Assembly: GCA_003693705.1 (NCBI GenBank)
Contig: RBZT01000409.1
Location: 1 to 64,000, forward strand
Direction of reading: 5' to 3'
Source of the DNA: Polymyxa betae
Lineage: Eukaryota; Endomyxa; Phytomyxea; Plasmodiophorida; Plasmodiophoridae
DNA length: 64,000 bases
Shown in pieces: positions 1 to 10,327 of the stretch. The stretch's first letter is position 1, and every line of letters begins with the position of its first letter. The position numbers and the translations under genes were made by a program. The notes under the pieces were generated by a model. The model did no database searches and was not told where the DNA came from. It saw only the letters and a program-made list of their open reading frames with translations.

Positions 1-3000
1 AACTAGCTATGGAGCGTCCTTCTCTGACCTCTTGCATACAAGCTTTCGAGCCTTTTATCCGCACGATCTTCCGGTGTTAAGACAAGTAGATCCGACTCAG
101 TGGCTACCATTTCAGTTTAGATATCCAATCCCGTGTCTCTCACACCGGACCAAGAAATCATTATCGATAACTAAAAGACTTCTAAATTGTTTCGCAGAGA
201 AAAAAAATGAAATTTGGGGATTCAGAGCATGGTGTCGTGACACACAGCATCCAAAACCTAAACCAGGTTTGCGAAGTCTTCGTCTATAGTATTTCGCTCT
301 ATCTCTCTCTAGTTCCATTCTTCCTCTCCCTCCTTCTCTCTCTATACGACTTCCTCTTCCAGTGGGCTGCGCGCGCATCTCCAGGCTCCCGGGTCGCGGA
401 CTTCGGCAGTATGTTACGGAATTCTCATCGCCTGTCCATCCGGACAAGGCTGCCTACCATCCGGTACCGTACATGCTGCTATTCAAGAGCAGACATGCAG
501 GCGGAAAGCTCCGATTTTACATGAATTTTCATTCAGTTTGCGGGTTATTAGAGGAATAGCTCTGTTAATGTAGATTGACATATTCTCTCAGATTTAGCCG
601 CAGCAACAGCTCCATCTCCGGCTCCTGTCCATGCGATCCGGTCGCTTTGGTCACCTCAACGTAACTCCGAGTTCAACGACGATATTGAAGAAGAGAAAGA
701 CCAGGATCCAAGAGTTGGTTTCGAATTGCCTCACGCACTCAAGAAATGGTGCTGGGAGTTGAGAGTAGGTTGATATGAATATTGCGGAAGCGCGAATGCT
801 CAATATTTTTTAGGACAATCTGTGAGGATGCTCTCTCAACCTGCATGCTCCATCTTCAATCTATCAAATCCTACATATTATTTGCGGGAGCCGCACGCTT
901 TTTCGACCGAATGCTGACGGTGGTCATTACATGACTAAAAGAATACTCCTATACAGAAGTGATAGCAAAATTAAATAAATATTCTGTCACGGGGAAAACC
1001 TTTCATAGATGCAAAGTTTCGTTCTCTAAACAAACAACATTTGTCAGTGCTGTTCGATGATCACCAAATTTCCTGAAAATGTAGAGCTTTTGCCGCTGGT
1101 TGCGGCTGTGACACTATTATGGTCGCTGAGCGCAAAAACGACCTCGCGCTTTGTCGAATTACATCGACTCCAGAACCATATTGAAGCCACATTCCCGAAT
1201 GGTTGCATCGGCTTGGCTGCATGTAATCCAGTGTGCCCTGGCGGTGGTCAACAACGATAACAAACGTCACTGGCTAGTGGTTGCTAGCGCAGTCAGCCAT
1301 TTAGGTTAAACCTTTCGGCATTTCAGTCGAGCGAAAAATAAAACCCTAACTACGGTTAGCTGCTCGTCTCTTGCGTAAACAGAAAACGCGCTGTGAAAGA
1401 TCAAACTGCACTGCGATTTCCGGAATGCCTTTTGTTGCTGATTCGAAAATATTCTTTAATCTTGAGTTACAAAATGGCTTTCGAGACCTATAGCTGTCCG
1501 GGTCGTCATCCTGATGATTTAAAGTAGGTTAACAATTATAGCTGAATGGGCTGAGTTCATTACTGATTGCTCATTGAGCATAATTTCAATATCAACTTGG
1601 TGCAATGTCTCCACCAAACCTTGAGGTAATGCGGCAACAACCGCTTGTAGGGAAACCACCATTTCTACTATAATCTTGAATTGCTGTTCAATCCATATAT
1701 TTCGCATCTCTTCAAGAATGAATGCAGATCTTTCGGCTTTTTAAATATCGAGTTTGGAGATGGGCAACTTTCTGGACATATTCATTGCCTTCTATCAAGT
1801 TGAGTGAATGAGATCACTGTAGTTTGGATATACCGGTGTACACCAGATTGTTGGTCGTGTAACCATGTCTCAGCAAATCTAGCTGCTTCCTTCCAGATTC
1901 TGTTAAATTGCCTTTTAGCCTGCTGACTGAAATGAAGACGATCATATATAATCGGTAGCGGAGTGTGTCCAGGGATTCAGAATAAATAATTCCAGGTCGG
2001 AATTATTTCCTGGAATCATCTAATCCAGGCCAAACTGAAAGGAATAAAGACAAAAAATGTGTTCTTCTGGGGAATAATTCAGGATAATTCCTAAAATTAT
2101 CCCTTGGTGGAAGTGGCATTATGGAGAATATTGATATCCCAAAAATGGCGATTCAGTTTCAAGGAAAGTTGCATCTCGATATTTGCGGAAGCAATCGCTA
2201 TGTTACAGGTTGAGCGGATAAATCTTGATACGGATCAATGATTTGGGTCGCTTCAGCTTTTGCAGAATGGCCGTCATAACGTTTATATCGTCACTTGCCC
2301 TGACAAAAACAGCCCCTGGCGGTGAGGGTTTAGGGTTAGGGTTTGGAAAACTACTCTGGAATCCATTTCGGAATTACTAACTTCTCATCAAAGAACAAGT
2401 GGGATAATCTATTCTGTTGAACAGAAGATCCGGAATCCCTGATTATGTCGTGCTGAGAGTATAGAGAGTTAGATACTGCGGTAACGAAGCGAAAAGATCA
2501 CGGACTTAATGCTGCAGATCAATAATCCGAATCGAATGTGTAGATCAGTGCTCGTACGGAGTTCTGTATACGTCCCAGATGGTATGCCAATGACATGTTC
2601 GGGATAGTGGAACCCAATCTCGGAGATGGGAGAACACGTTACTGATGATATCTTCCTGGGAACTGGTCTAGACTGTCATGTGATGGTGTTACTACGGACC
2701 CAATCACCTGTAACGATAGCCATGGCGATTGCACTATCACGTTTTCACGCAGATGCTGATTATAGCGGCCCGGGACCATTGTAAGATAACAACTCAGGCG
2801 ATTATGTTACCCCACGGACTGCCCATACTGCCATATTTCAGGCATGGCAACGTTACATGGTAAGAGTATCAGAAGCCCGATATGTAACTCCGTTTAAAAA
2901 CTTGAATGAATCCATCGAGATATTTTAAAATAATTTTTTTTTGAATTTTGATAGTGGGCATTCGCGCGTGGCCTCTCTGTCAGTTGATATTCAAGCCCCG

Positions 3001-3068
3001 TGCCGTTACAGATTTTTTCATGATTGAAGGCCAATACGTCCACCACGTGCATATCGCATTCCTGTAAC
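1..3068. other. Gene-poor left end, no convincing gene
   Basis: I see no convincing gene in this stretch. The short open frames near 30-560 are pyrimidine-rich, lack domains and do not join up by splicing. There is a telomere-like block at 2324-2346 and repeated GGAATAATT-type text around 1985-2110. From about 2638 onward the pentamer GTTAC/GTAAC becomes frequent and runs on into the PAN-domain gene, so the last 400 bases may hold that gene's promoter and 5' UTR. Confidence 0.5.
2324..2346. repeat. Interstitial telomere-like motif
   Basis: The block reads GGGTTTAGGGTTAGGGTTT, a short run of mixed TTTAGGG and TTAGGG units. Similar short blocks lie near 5186, 7010, 8983, 13119 and 26942, all outside coding sequence. 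Confidence 0.7.
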
Positions 3069-5091
3069 ATGATGCGATTGGTATCGTTGCTGGCTGTGGT
3101 GTCAACTGTGGTGTCCGTAGCGGACCCCGTCATCCCACTTGATTTCACATGGATTGGGACTGATGTTACCATCGATGTAGATCCATCACTAAGTCGAGAT
3201 CTGGGGGCGCGGCCTGCCCTGGCCGACTGTGCTGCCGAGTGCGCCCGCGACCCCAACTGTGAATCGTTACGTTACTCGAGCCAGTCTTGTGTCTTGTTCT
3301 ATATTCGCCCATGTCAGACTGACGGACTATTATCGGCTCCCGGATCAACAGTATTGGAGAAGTCCGCAGATGTTCCTATTGCACCAGATCGAGTCATCAT
3401 GCAAGACATTCCCTGCGGTAATATTCATGTTACCTTTCGTTACATGCGTTTCACGTTACAGTTGGTAACGTGATGGACAGGGCAATACGTGAACGGGACC
3501 GTCATTACCACGTATGAAGCTCAGATCCCTGCCACATTTGATAACGCCATGAACAACGCATTGACACAATTCCAGTCGGACTGTCGTGCTCACTGTGCCA
3601 AGTAACGTTACCACTTCTGCTTTACGTTACCCACGTCTCCTTTACGTTACCCGGCTGTCCACTTTTTCAAACCCCAATCATTATGCGAATATTTTGTGAT
3701 TGCGGTCTTGTAACGTTGTCGAACTGACTTGAGACACGTTACAGGACCACGTTTTGCCAGTCGTACACGGTCGCGATGCAGTACGACGCGGTCCCTGTCA
3801 ATGCCGCACTACGCTGTACAACGTATTCGGATTCGATCTATAGCTCCGTGGACACGATTGTGTCCGTGACGCAATGTAAACGACAACAGTTGACCTACGG
3901 GGTTGTGGGAGGCACCATCTCCCAGCTGAACTGCGGACAACCGTCACGGACTCCGCAGCCGATCCCGACTGGGACTCCAGCTGGGTATGCGATGGTCGGC
4001 AGTAACGAATATATGGACACCGACCCGCAGGCTGTGTATCACGGAGTTCTATCGGCCACTTCCTGTGCTGAATATTGCTCTAATGATGTATCATGTGAGT
4101 CGTTCGTATATTCTTCTAGATGGCAGCAATGTCAGATATATTCTCTACGACATTGTATGATAGCATATTCAAGTATTAGTGGATCATGGACATTCTATGG
4201 AGATATCTATGAGAAGATAGATCCTGTAACTATACCATCCGATCAGATCATATTCCAAACACAATGCGGTAATACTCGACCACCCCATTTCGCATTATTT
4301 GTGTATTCGTCTAACTGGTTCATTTTGGAATGTTTTACTTGAAACGTGGAAACTTTGTGGAACATGTAACGAGGCAGTTGGTGCGGGTTAATGGGCGGCC
4401 TGCTTGACTAAGTGACACGTTACAGGAACATATACTGGTGTGCAGATTGCCAGTGCCGATATCAGTAACAGTACGGATTTCAATCAAGACTGTCATCATC
4501 TCTGCTCTCGGTAACGTCTCACACATCATTCCAAACGTTTCCTTCGTTTCAGTAACGTTGCGTGATTTCCTCTTGCGTTACTCCCTACTATGTTTCATCT
4601 TGGCTCCCATCGCATTGACTGAATTCGTCTTGTCCAGTACGTCGGCGCCATTCTCGTGCATGTCGTGGCAGGTTCAGTACGTCCCCATAGCGATGGGCCC
4701 CAATCTGCGTAATGTTACATGTAACGTGTTTGCGGATTCGCTGTTCCGGACCTCCCCACTGGGCGGGTACTACTCCACACGACGCGGCCTTTGTCCGGAC
4801 AACCCCGGGCAGAAGTCCGTGTACGGCATTCTGGGCGCCGCATCGTCCGTCTTTAACTGCGGTCGAACCCCGCGCCCGACCTCGTCCGCAAAGTCGCCGG
4901 GCGGGCTTGTTCCGGGTCCCGGTGCGGTCAAACCAAATCCGCCACAGCAGCAACAGCAGGCGCCGCCTGTGGACAAGGCTGGGGTCGCCCCAACCCCAGC
5001 TTCATCTCCGCATGATCAGGATTCGTCCCAGTCAGCACTCAGCGTCGTGGTCGCACTGATCACCGCTGTATTGGCTCTGGTCATGTTTTAG
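3069..5091 (+). CDS. Secreted two-module PAN/Apple-like protein, probable GPI anchor
   Basis: The start ATGATG gives a signal peptide (MMRLVSLLAVVSTVVSVADP). Five exons fit: 3069-3417, 3481-3601, 3745-4268, 4426-4510 and 4638-5091. The mature protein has two copies of one module. Each copy begins with a cysteine-rich PAN/Apple-like half (CAAECARDPNCESLRYSS; CAEYCSNDVSCESFVYSS), continues through a CG(Q/T)Y segment, and ends in a YG(V/I)(V/L)G...NCG block. Introns fall at equivalent places and phases in both copies (phase 1 after the CG, phase 2 after the next Cys pair), so the module was duplicated with its introns. A Pro/Gln-rich linker leads to a hydrophobic C-terminus (SVVVALITAVLALVMF), as in GPI-anchored proteins. 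PAN domains bind protein or carbohydrate; the ligand here is unknown. Surface adhesion is an inference. All four introns and the flanks are rich in GTTAC/GTAAC. Confidence 0.75.
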
Positions 5092-5185
5092 ACAGCGCAA
5101 TCAGACCTCGTCTGACAATTTCCTAAAGACAGATTCCTGTTGTTTGGTGTAACACGAATGTTGTAGCAGTAGCTCATGTCTAAAT

Positions 5186-5207
5186 AAACCCTAATACCCT
5201 AACCCCT
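5186..5207. repeat. Interstitial telomere-like motif
   Basis: The text AAACCCTAATACCCTAACCCC is a degenerate CCCTAA run lying about 95 bp after the PAN-domain gene stop. Confidence 0.6.
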
Positions 5208-5261
5208 ACTGTGCTGCCATCCGACCCGACCAGCTTAAATGTTCTTCATGTCCGTTTAGGG

Positions 5262-5523
5262 CTCGTTTGGCAACCACCACCGGAATTCCGTAGGTGCTAC
5301 GGAATTTCCATTGTCACAATTTGTGGCCATGGACAGGAAAGTAGCGGAAATTTCCCAAGATTTTTTCCGCAGGCAGTGACCTGCGGACAAAATTCGACGG
5401 AATTCCGGCGCCGCCTACGGAATTCCGGTTTCCTCTGTCCACGCTCGCCAAACACTCAAATCGCCGGAAAATCGGAAATTTCCGTTTTTCCGGCGAAAAC
5501 TGCGGACGGTACTGCCAAACGAG
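5262..5523. mobile_element. MITE-like element with 11-bp terminal inverted repeats
   Basis: CTCGTTTGGCA at 5262-5272 is matched by its exact reverse complement TGCCAAACGAG at 5513-5523. The 262-bp interior has no gene and is packed with palindromic ACGGAATTCCG-like pieces (5282-5310, 5396-5430) and paired TTTCCG/CGGAAA stretches. Short size, perfect ends and strong internal dyad symmetry fit a non-autonomous DNA transposon. I do not see a clear target-site duplication next to the ends, so the true ends may lie a few bases further out. Confidence 0.55.
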
Positions 5524-6939
5524 TTTTTTGTGCGCGATTTATCACTAATCGTGCACCAAACACGCACCGTTTTTCACGCAAGGAGGTACAATCCCCACCA
5601 GTGTTGCGAATTCCTGCGCGATTGGATACCAAAATACAGAAAATTTATTAAACGCATGCCGGATTCCATGCGCTGAATCCAGCGCAAAGAATCGCGCTGC
5701 GGGATTACGAACGCATGAAAAAACGCACCGGTGGGAAGCGCCAAAATTTCAAGCATGCACTATTTACGCCAAACTTGCCAATCACGCATGATATCGCGCA
5801 ACCGGTGCGGATGCTCTTAGCCTTGGGATTGTCCAGAGCTAGAAACTGCTCATTTTGACGATGCTGGCCCCCTCGCCATGCGACCCAATCGCGGCATAGG
5901 ATGGCCCTGATTGATCGAGACCATCATTCTGTGTCACCTCTATTTGCGACTATTTACACGTCTTATCTCATACCCAGTATAGTTGGTGGTCACATTCCAG
6001 GGCATTATTTCTATCAAGATAGTTCACTTAACCTGATCTTAACTGTAAGGATTAGAACCTCCTACTGTACTATCAAATCTTGCATGCTTTTGCTAATGCC
6101 ATGTATGACGCAAAATTGAGTCTTATATTGCAGAAGCCCATCTTTCTATCTAATAGTTCTTAGGAATGTTTAGTTACAGAGAACTTTAAGTGATGCACTG
6201 GATCAACCAGAGATCAGATAAATGCAAAAAAAGGGGCTGAAATATCTCTTCCTTTAGAATCCATTATTCCGCTTTGACAATCGAAAAGAGAATCCAAATT
6301 TCCACGTATAAAGAATCACTTCTTAGTCGAGCTCAAAATACACCGTCCAGCCTATTTGTCTGTAGGATGGGATTATGTTGTTCTGGTTCGTATTGTTACA
6401 GGTGGTACAGAAACTTCCTGTACAGAGCCTGATCTTAGTTATAATGATCAGGAGCTCCTACTACCGGATTCGGAACCTTTCCGCCTGAAGCTTTGGACTG
6501 TTTAAACGAGCATTGCTCAGCGAAATCTTCAACAGTTTGTGATTTTTCTATTCGAAAGTGTTGTTTGCAAGGACCAGCGACGACAAATGTCTGCAGATCC
6601 TTGGCATTTGAGTGCTTCAGACGCTGGACGCATTTCACAGAATGACGACGGAGCCTATGAATATGCAGCCAATGAATGCTGGGTGCGACATTGATGTGAT
6701 TCGGGAGTTATTCAGATTCCTTCTTGAGAATAATCTATGTCTATAGATCGGGCTGCAGGAATAATTCCAGGATATTATTCAAAGGAGATGTATGTGAAGC
6801 GGTTAAGAGCTGAACAATGCATCTCGCTTGCCTGCAGATTTCGACGTCCAATCAAGCAAACTGTGTGAGCGCATGTTCCGCCTTCACGAAGCTCACCTTG
6901 ACAAGCGATTGCTGCCTGAACATGTCGAGATGGAACGAG

Positions 6940-7028
6940 GCCCTGTAAATTGGCCTAAAAATGGCCTAATTGTGCCATAATGGCCTAATTTTGGCCTAAT
7001 GCTGAGTGAAAACCCTAACCCTAACCCC
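6940..7028. repeat. GGCCTAA array next to a CCCTAA block
   Basis: GGCCTAA/GGCCTAAT recurs at short spacing from about 6950 to 7000. It is followed at 7010-7028 by AAACCCTAACCCTAACCCC. The same GGCC-centred unit appears again near 8475-8605. Confidence 0.6.
7010..7028. repeat. Interstitial telomere-like motif
   Basis: AAACCCTAACCCTAACCCC, two and a half CCCTAA units, adjoins the GGCCTAA array. Confidence 0.6.
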
Positions 7029-8474
7029 ACAGCTAACGGAATCGAATTTGCATCTTCTCTTGGGTTGAAAATCAAATTGAGCATACTGCAACCCATGTGC
7101 TGCTCGTTTTCCTAAAATTGGAGAATTGACGCTTACGTCACGCCCTTTACTCAATTAAATACAGTATGCGCTGGGATTCCGATTGTTTTCCTTTATCAAA
7201 AATCAATAAATTGATCAAATTTGATTTTGAACAATCAGAAAGGCGAGATAAAAAGTCAATTGTTAGATGCGACCATGTATTCAATGATTTTCATATTTTA
7301 AACCTGAAAGACGCGTGACAAAATCAGCAACTATCGAATTCTGTGCATAGGTCAGGCACCTATGGAATCGGATTGTCTGCAAGTGTGTTCATCAGATGAG
7401 ATTGGGTCTGCTCAGCTAAATGCAGAAAAGTCTGTAATAGTTACGAGGAGGAAACAGTAACAGCTTCGAACAAAGCGTGTTAAACCCATACCGTTACATC
7501 GACTATGCACAGATATGATTTTCCAAGGGCAGCAAAAGGCATCGCAAACTATCGATGAAGTCAACGCCGAAAAAGAATATTGTGTATTTAGGACCAGCTA
7601 AGTAAAATATTCACTTGTAGCAATCTGCAATCGCACTGTAATGAAGTTTGGAGTAAATTTCCCGCGAGGAGTTTCGCTCCGGCGCAGACTTTTTTTCTGG
7701 AAACCTGGAAAACATTTTTATGCTTACCCGGATTTGACATACAGCCCCAACAACATAGAGAGAGTCGGAACAGGAACACTCATGGACCTGACCACTCAGG
7801 ATTCATTGACTTTGGATTATTCTGAAAAAAAAAATATTTCAAATTATAAAAGAATTCTCAACGTTGTTCAGGTTCAATTGCTTTGCCTTTCAAAACAAGA
7901 ATGCGACGTTAATAATCTTATATTTTGATACCATCCCAAATTCCTCATGAAAGCACTGATGTCTACCTAAATCGCGACCATTTCAGTTCCACATTACCTC
8001 ATTCAGGGCAGTTCCTGACATAGCTCCCTTTCATAGAAGATATTTTCGAAGATCGACAATTATGGCGAAACCACACAAAAAAATTGCTGTAAACGTGTTC
8101 CCAGAAGCGAGGCGTTTCTGATAGAAAACGTTAGCACAATGCAAGCAGTTTGATAGAAAACATTTTGAATCCAGTAGGCAGTGGCGGAACCAGAAATTTT
8201 CCAATGGTCGTAAGGCGAAAGCCTGAAGGAAAATGTCGGAAATTTCGCACAGAGCTGTGGGTGATGACTGAGCAATATACTTTGATACAACCTGATTCGA
8301 GTTTTTTAAAAGGCCGAACGTGACGAATTCAGACATATCAACAAACAAACTAATAAAAACGATGACAGCAAACCATTATTTATAGATGCATAAGACATTG
8401 ACAAAATTGTGCAATATCAATCATACTTCATATTTGTCCAACAAAAATTAAATTCCTATTGGGCAAATTTCTGC

Positions 8475-8605
8475 CATTTTGGTCAGTTTAGGCCGTTTTT
8501 AGGCCACTTGGCGATTTTAGGCCATTTTTAGGCCATTTCAAACTCGAAAAGTGCGCGGCGGCGATTAGGCCATTTTCAGGCCTTAGGACATTTTTAGGCC
8601 AAATT
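8475..8605. repeat. TTTAGGCCATT array
   Basis: About eight copies of a TTTAGGCCATT-like unit are interrupted by a short GC-rich stretch (GTGCGCGGCGGCGATTAGG). It resembles the array at 6940-7002. No coding potential is seen. Confidence 0.6.
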
Positions 8606-8982
8606 CCATTCTCCCGATGGAACAATAGGCGTTTTCGTTCCCAACAGTGATTCGAATAATCAAAAAAAAATCCTGAAATTATTCCTGCAGCCAGATCGGC
8701 AGAAAAAGATTAATCTCAAGAAGGAAACTGAATCATTCCCGAAATTTTTCTGTCATATCGAGATGAATTCGGTTCATTCTGGTATTCAGCAAAATTATTT
8801 CAACCAGGCCCCATCTTCTAAAACTCGGTCTAAGCTCTACTGAATCTGCATTCGAACCAATGAAGAACTTCGAATAGGAGCCTGAATGCTTCCCGAGTAA
8901 TTGTTTGATATGCGTTAGGGATTTAGGGTCTAGCAGCCTGTCGTATTGAATAGCCTCAAGGAACGCCGCTCTCATCACCTAT

Positions 8983-9012
8983 GTTAGGGTTCTAAGGGTT
9001 TAGGGTTAGGGT
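8983..9012. repeat. Interstitial telomere-like motif
   Basis: GTTAGGGTTCTAAGGGTTTAGGGTTAGGG-like text ends about 30 bp beyond the stop codon of the minus-strand expansin-like gene, so it may lie in that gene's 3' UTR or terminator region. Confidence 0.6.
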
Positions 9013-9042
9013 GAGATTGATATAAAAATCCTATGAAATTCT

Positions 9043-9720
9043 TCATTTAAAAATTTGAACACTGGAAGGCCCATCACAATCTGATAGAGAGAATGTGGCT
9101 TTGCCTCCTCCTTCATAAGTGAATTCGACCTCAGCTGAATCGGTGAACAGATTCTGTCCGCCGGCATTGAACTCGAACCAGGCTCCATTAGACTGCGACC
9201 CGACCTTGCCCGCCAGCTTCGCGGACGTCACGATCTTGCCACCGGTGTTCAGGACGCCGAGAATACGCGAATACCCATCCTGAGCGGATCCCGTCCGATG
9301 GAAGCATCTCTCGCCGCCCGCCAGCGGGTTCTTCGACGACATCTCCACCGTACAGCTGACGATCCCCGGCGATTTATTCCCGGTCGCCTTGTTCCACGTC
9401 TTCTCGATCAAATCAACACCGCAGGAATCCGACCCCAGATTGCAGGTGCTCACAACAACCGCCGAGACGGACGATCCGCCGCAGCTCACATCCAGGACTT
9501 GACCACACAATCCAGGACGGTACTTCAGGGCGCCCAGCGCCGAACCTTGTCCAAGCGCGAGCGCATCCAGGACCTGATAAGACCCGGTTGGCAGCTGACA
9601 CCCACCGGCGTCCGATTGCGTGGACCAGTACGTCCCTTTGACGTCGCTCGCAGCTGATGAGAGCGTGGTGAGGTGAGCGATACCCAATACGATGACGATG
9701 ATCTGCATGATTAATATCAA
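9043..9720 (-). CDS. Secreted expansin-like protein (copy 1)
   Basis: This is a single-exon protein of 225 residues. An N-terminal signal peptide (about residues 1-24) precedes a double-psi beta-barrel domain: GTYWS opening, RPGLCGQVLDVSC, VVVSTCN and GVDLIEKTWNKATG, where the Asp of GVDL sits where expansins and GH45-type barrels have HFD. The second half (from about residue 140, CFHRTGSAQDGYSRILGVLN) fits the beta-sandwich half of expansin-like proteins. Expansin-like proteins loosen cellulose or other wall polymers without hydrolysis; that activity is inferred from the family. A close paralogue lies at 12436-13104 on the same strand, with one unrelated secreted gene between them. The start could also be the Met four codons further in. 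Confidence 0.75.
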   Translation of the reverse strand: MILIMQIIVIVLGIAHLTTLSSAASDVKGTYWSTQSDAGGCQLPTGSYQVLDALALGQGSALGALKYRPGLCGQVLDVSCGGSSVSAVVVSTCNLGSDSCGVDLIEKTWNKATGNKSPGIVSCTVEMSSKNPLAGGERCFHRTGSAQDGYSRILGVLNTGGKIVTSAKLAGKVGSQSNGAWFEFNAGGQNLFTDSAEVEFTYEGGGKATFSLSDCDGPSSVQIFK

Positions 9721-10327
9721 AGTTAAATAGAATTGTGAATTGGCGCCCCCGATGAAAGGTTTCCTCTGATGAATCGTTCACCGTGATTCATTCAGCTCAT
9801 TTGAATCACCATCATGGACTCATCATCTTATCGACTGCAGGTCGGGACCAGCTGGCGGGCTCTGCGGATGGTGCTTGTTTCAAGCAGGGATTGTCGTTCA
9901 ACGTCGCTGAGCGAATTGTTCTGCTGTCGTAATGCGAGACTTTCCCCCGGACCTTAACAAGTTTGATTCGTTCGATGATGATCAGGTTTGGCACCTCTCC
10001 GGGTCTTCCATAAAACAGCATTACACAGGATATTAATAGTTGATAAACAAAGCTTCAATCAAATCGTCTCATTCGTTGCTATCAGAGCCATAAAAAGGGA
10101 ATTACCTGATTTCGTGCTTTGAATCTCTACAAAGACGTAGGTTTTGTGCCTATCAAACAAAGGGTTGGTTTGTTCAGGAGTAAAGTATCAGGAAATGAGC
10201 AGATAGAGGATTCTCAAGCCCAATAAACCATACATTAGGGTTTGTCTGACAGCTCACACGACATTCGATAACAATAGACCGATGATAGGCGGTTATATAC
10301 TGATGATGTATACATAGAAGAGATCGA
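9721..10327. other. Spacer between two minus-strand genes
   Basis: This spacer should contain the promoter of expansin-like copy 1 and the 3' end of the 613-residue gene. No coding sequence or repeat is evident. Confidence 0.5.

Larger units (their letters stand above)
5092..9042. other. Gene-poor region with repeats
   Basis: No gene is supported over nearly 4 kb. The longest open frames (5211-5651, 7641-7928, 8031-8348 minus) have no recognisable domain, and the first lies over a MITE-like element. Contents: telomere-like motifs near 5186, 7010 and 8983, an inverted-repeat element at 5262-5523, and two arrays of GGCCTAA/TTTAGGCCATT at 6940-7002 and 8475-8605. Confidence 0.5.

Noticed and set aside
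32-559. Overlapping open frames at the left end
   Set aside because: Low-complexity pyrimidine-rich DNA, no domains, no splice-consistent extension.
5211-5651. 146-codon plus-strand frame
   Set aside because: It lies across the inverted-repeat element, and its residues come from palindromic repeats.
9298-9657. Long plus-strand frame opposite the expansin-like gene
   Set aside because: Shadow of the coding strand; Arg-rich antisense composition.
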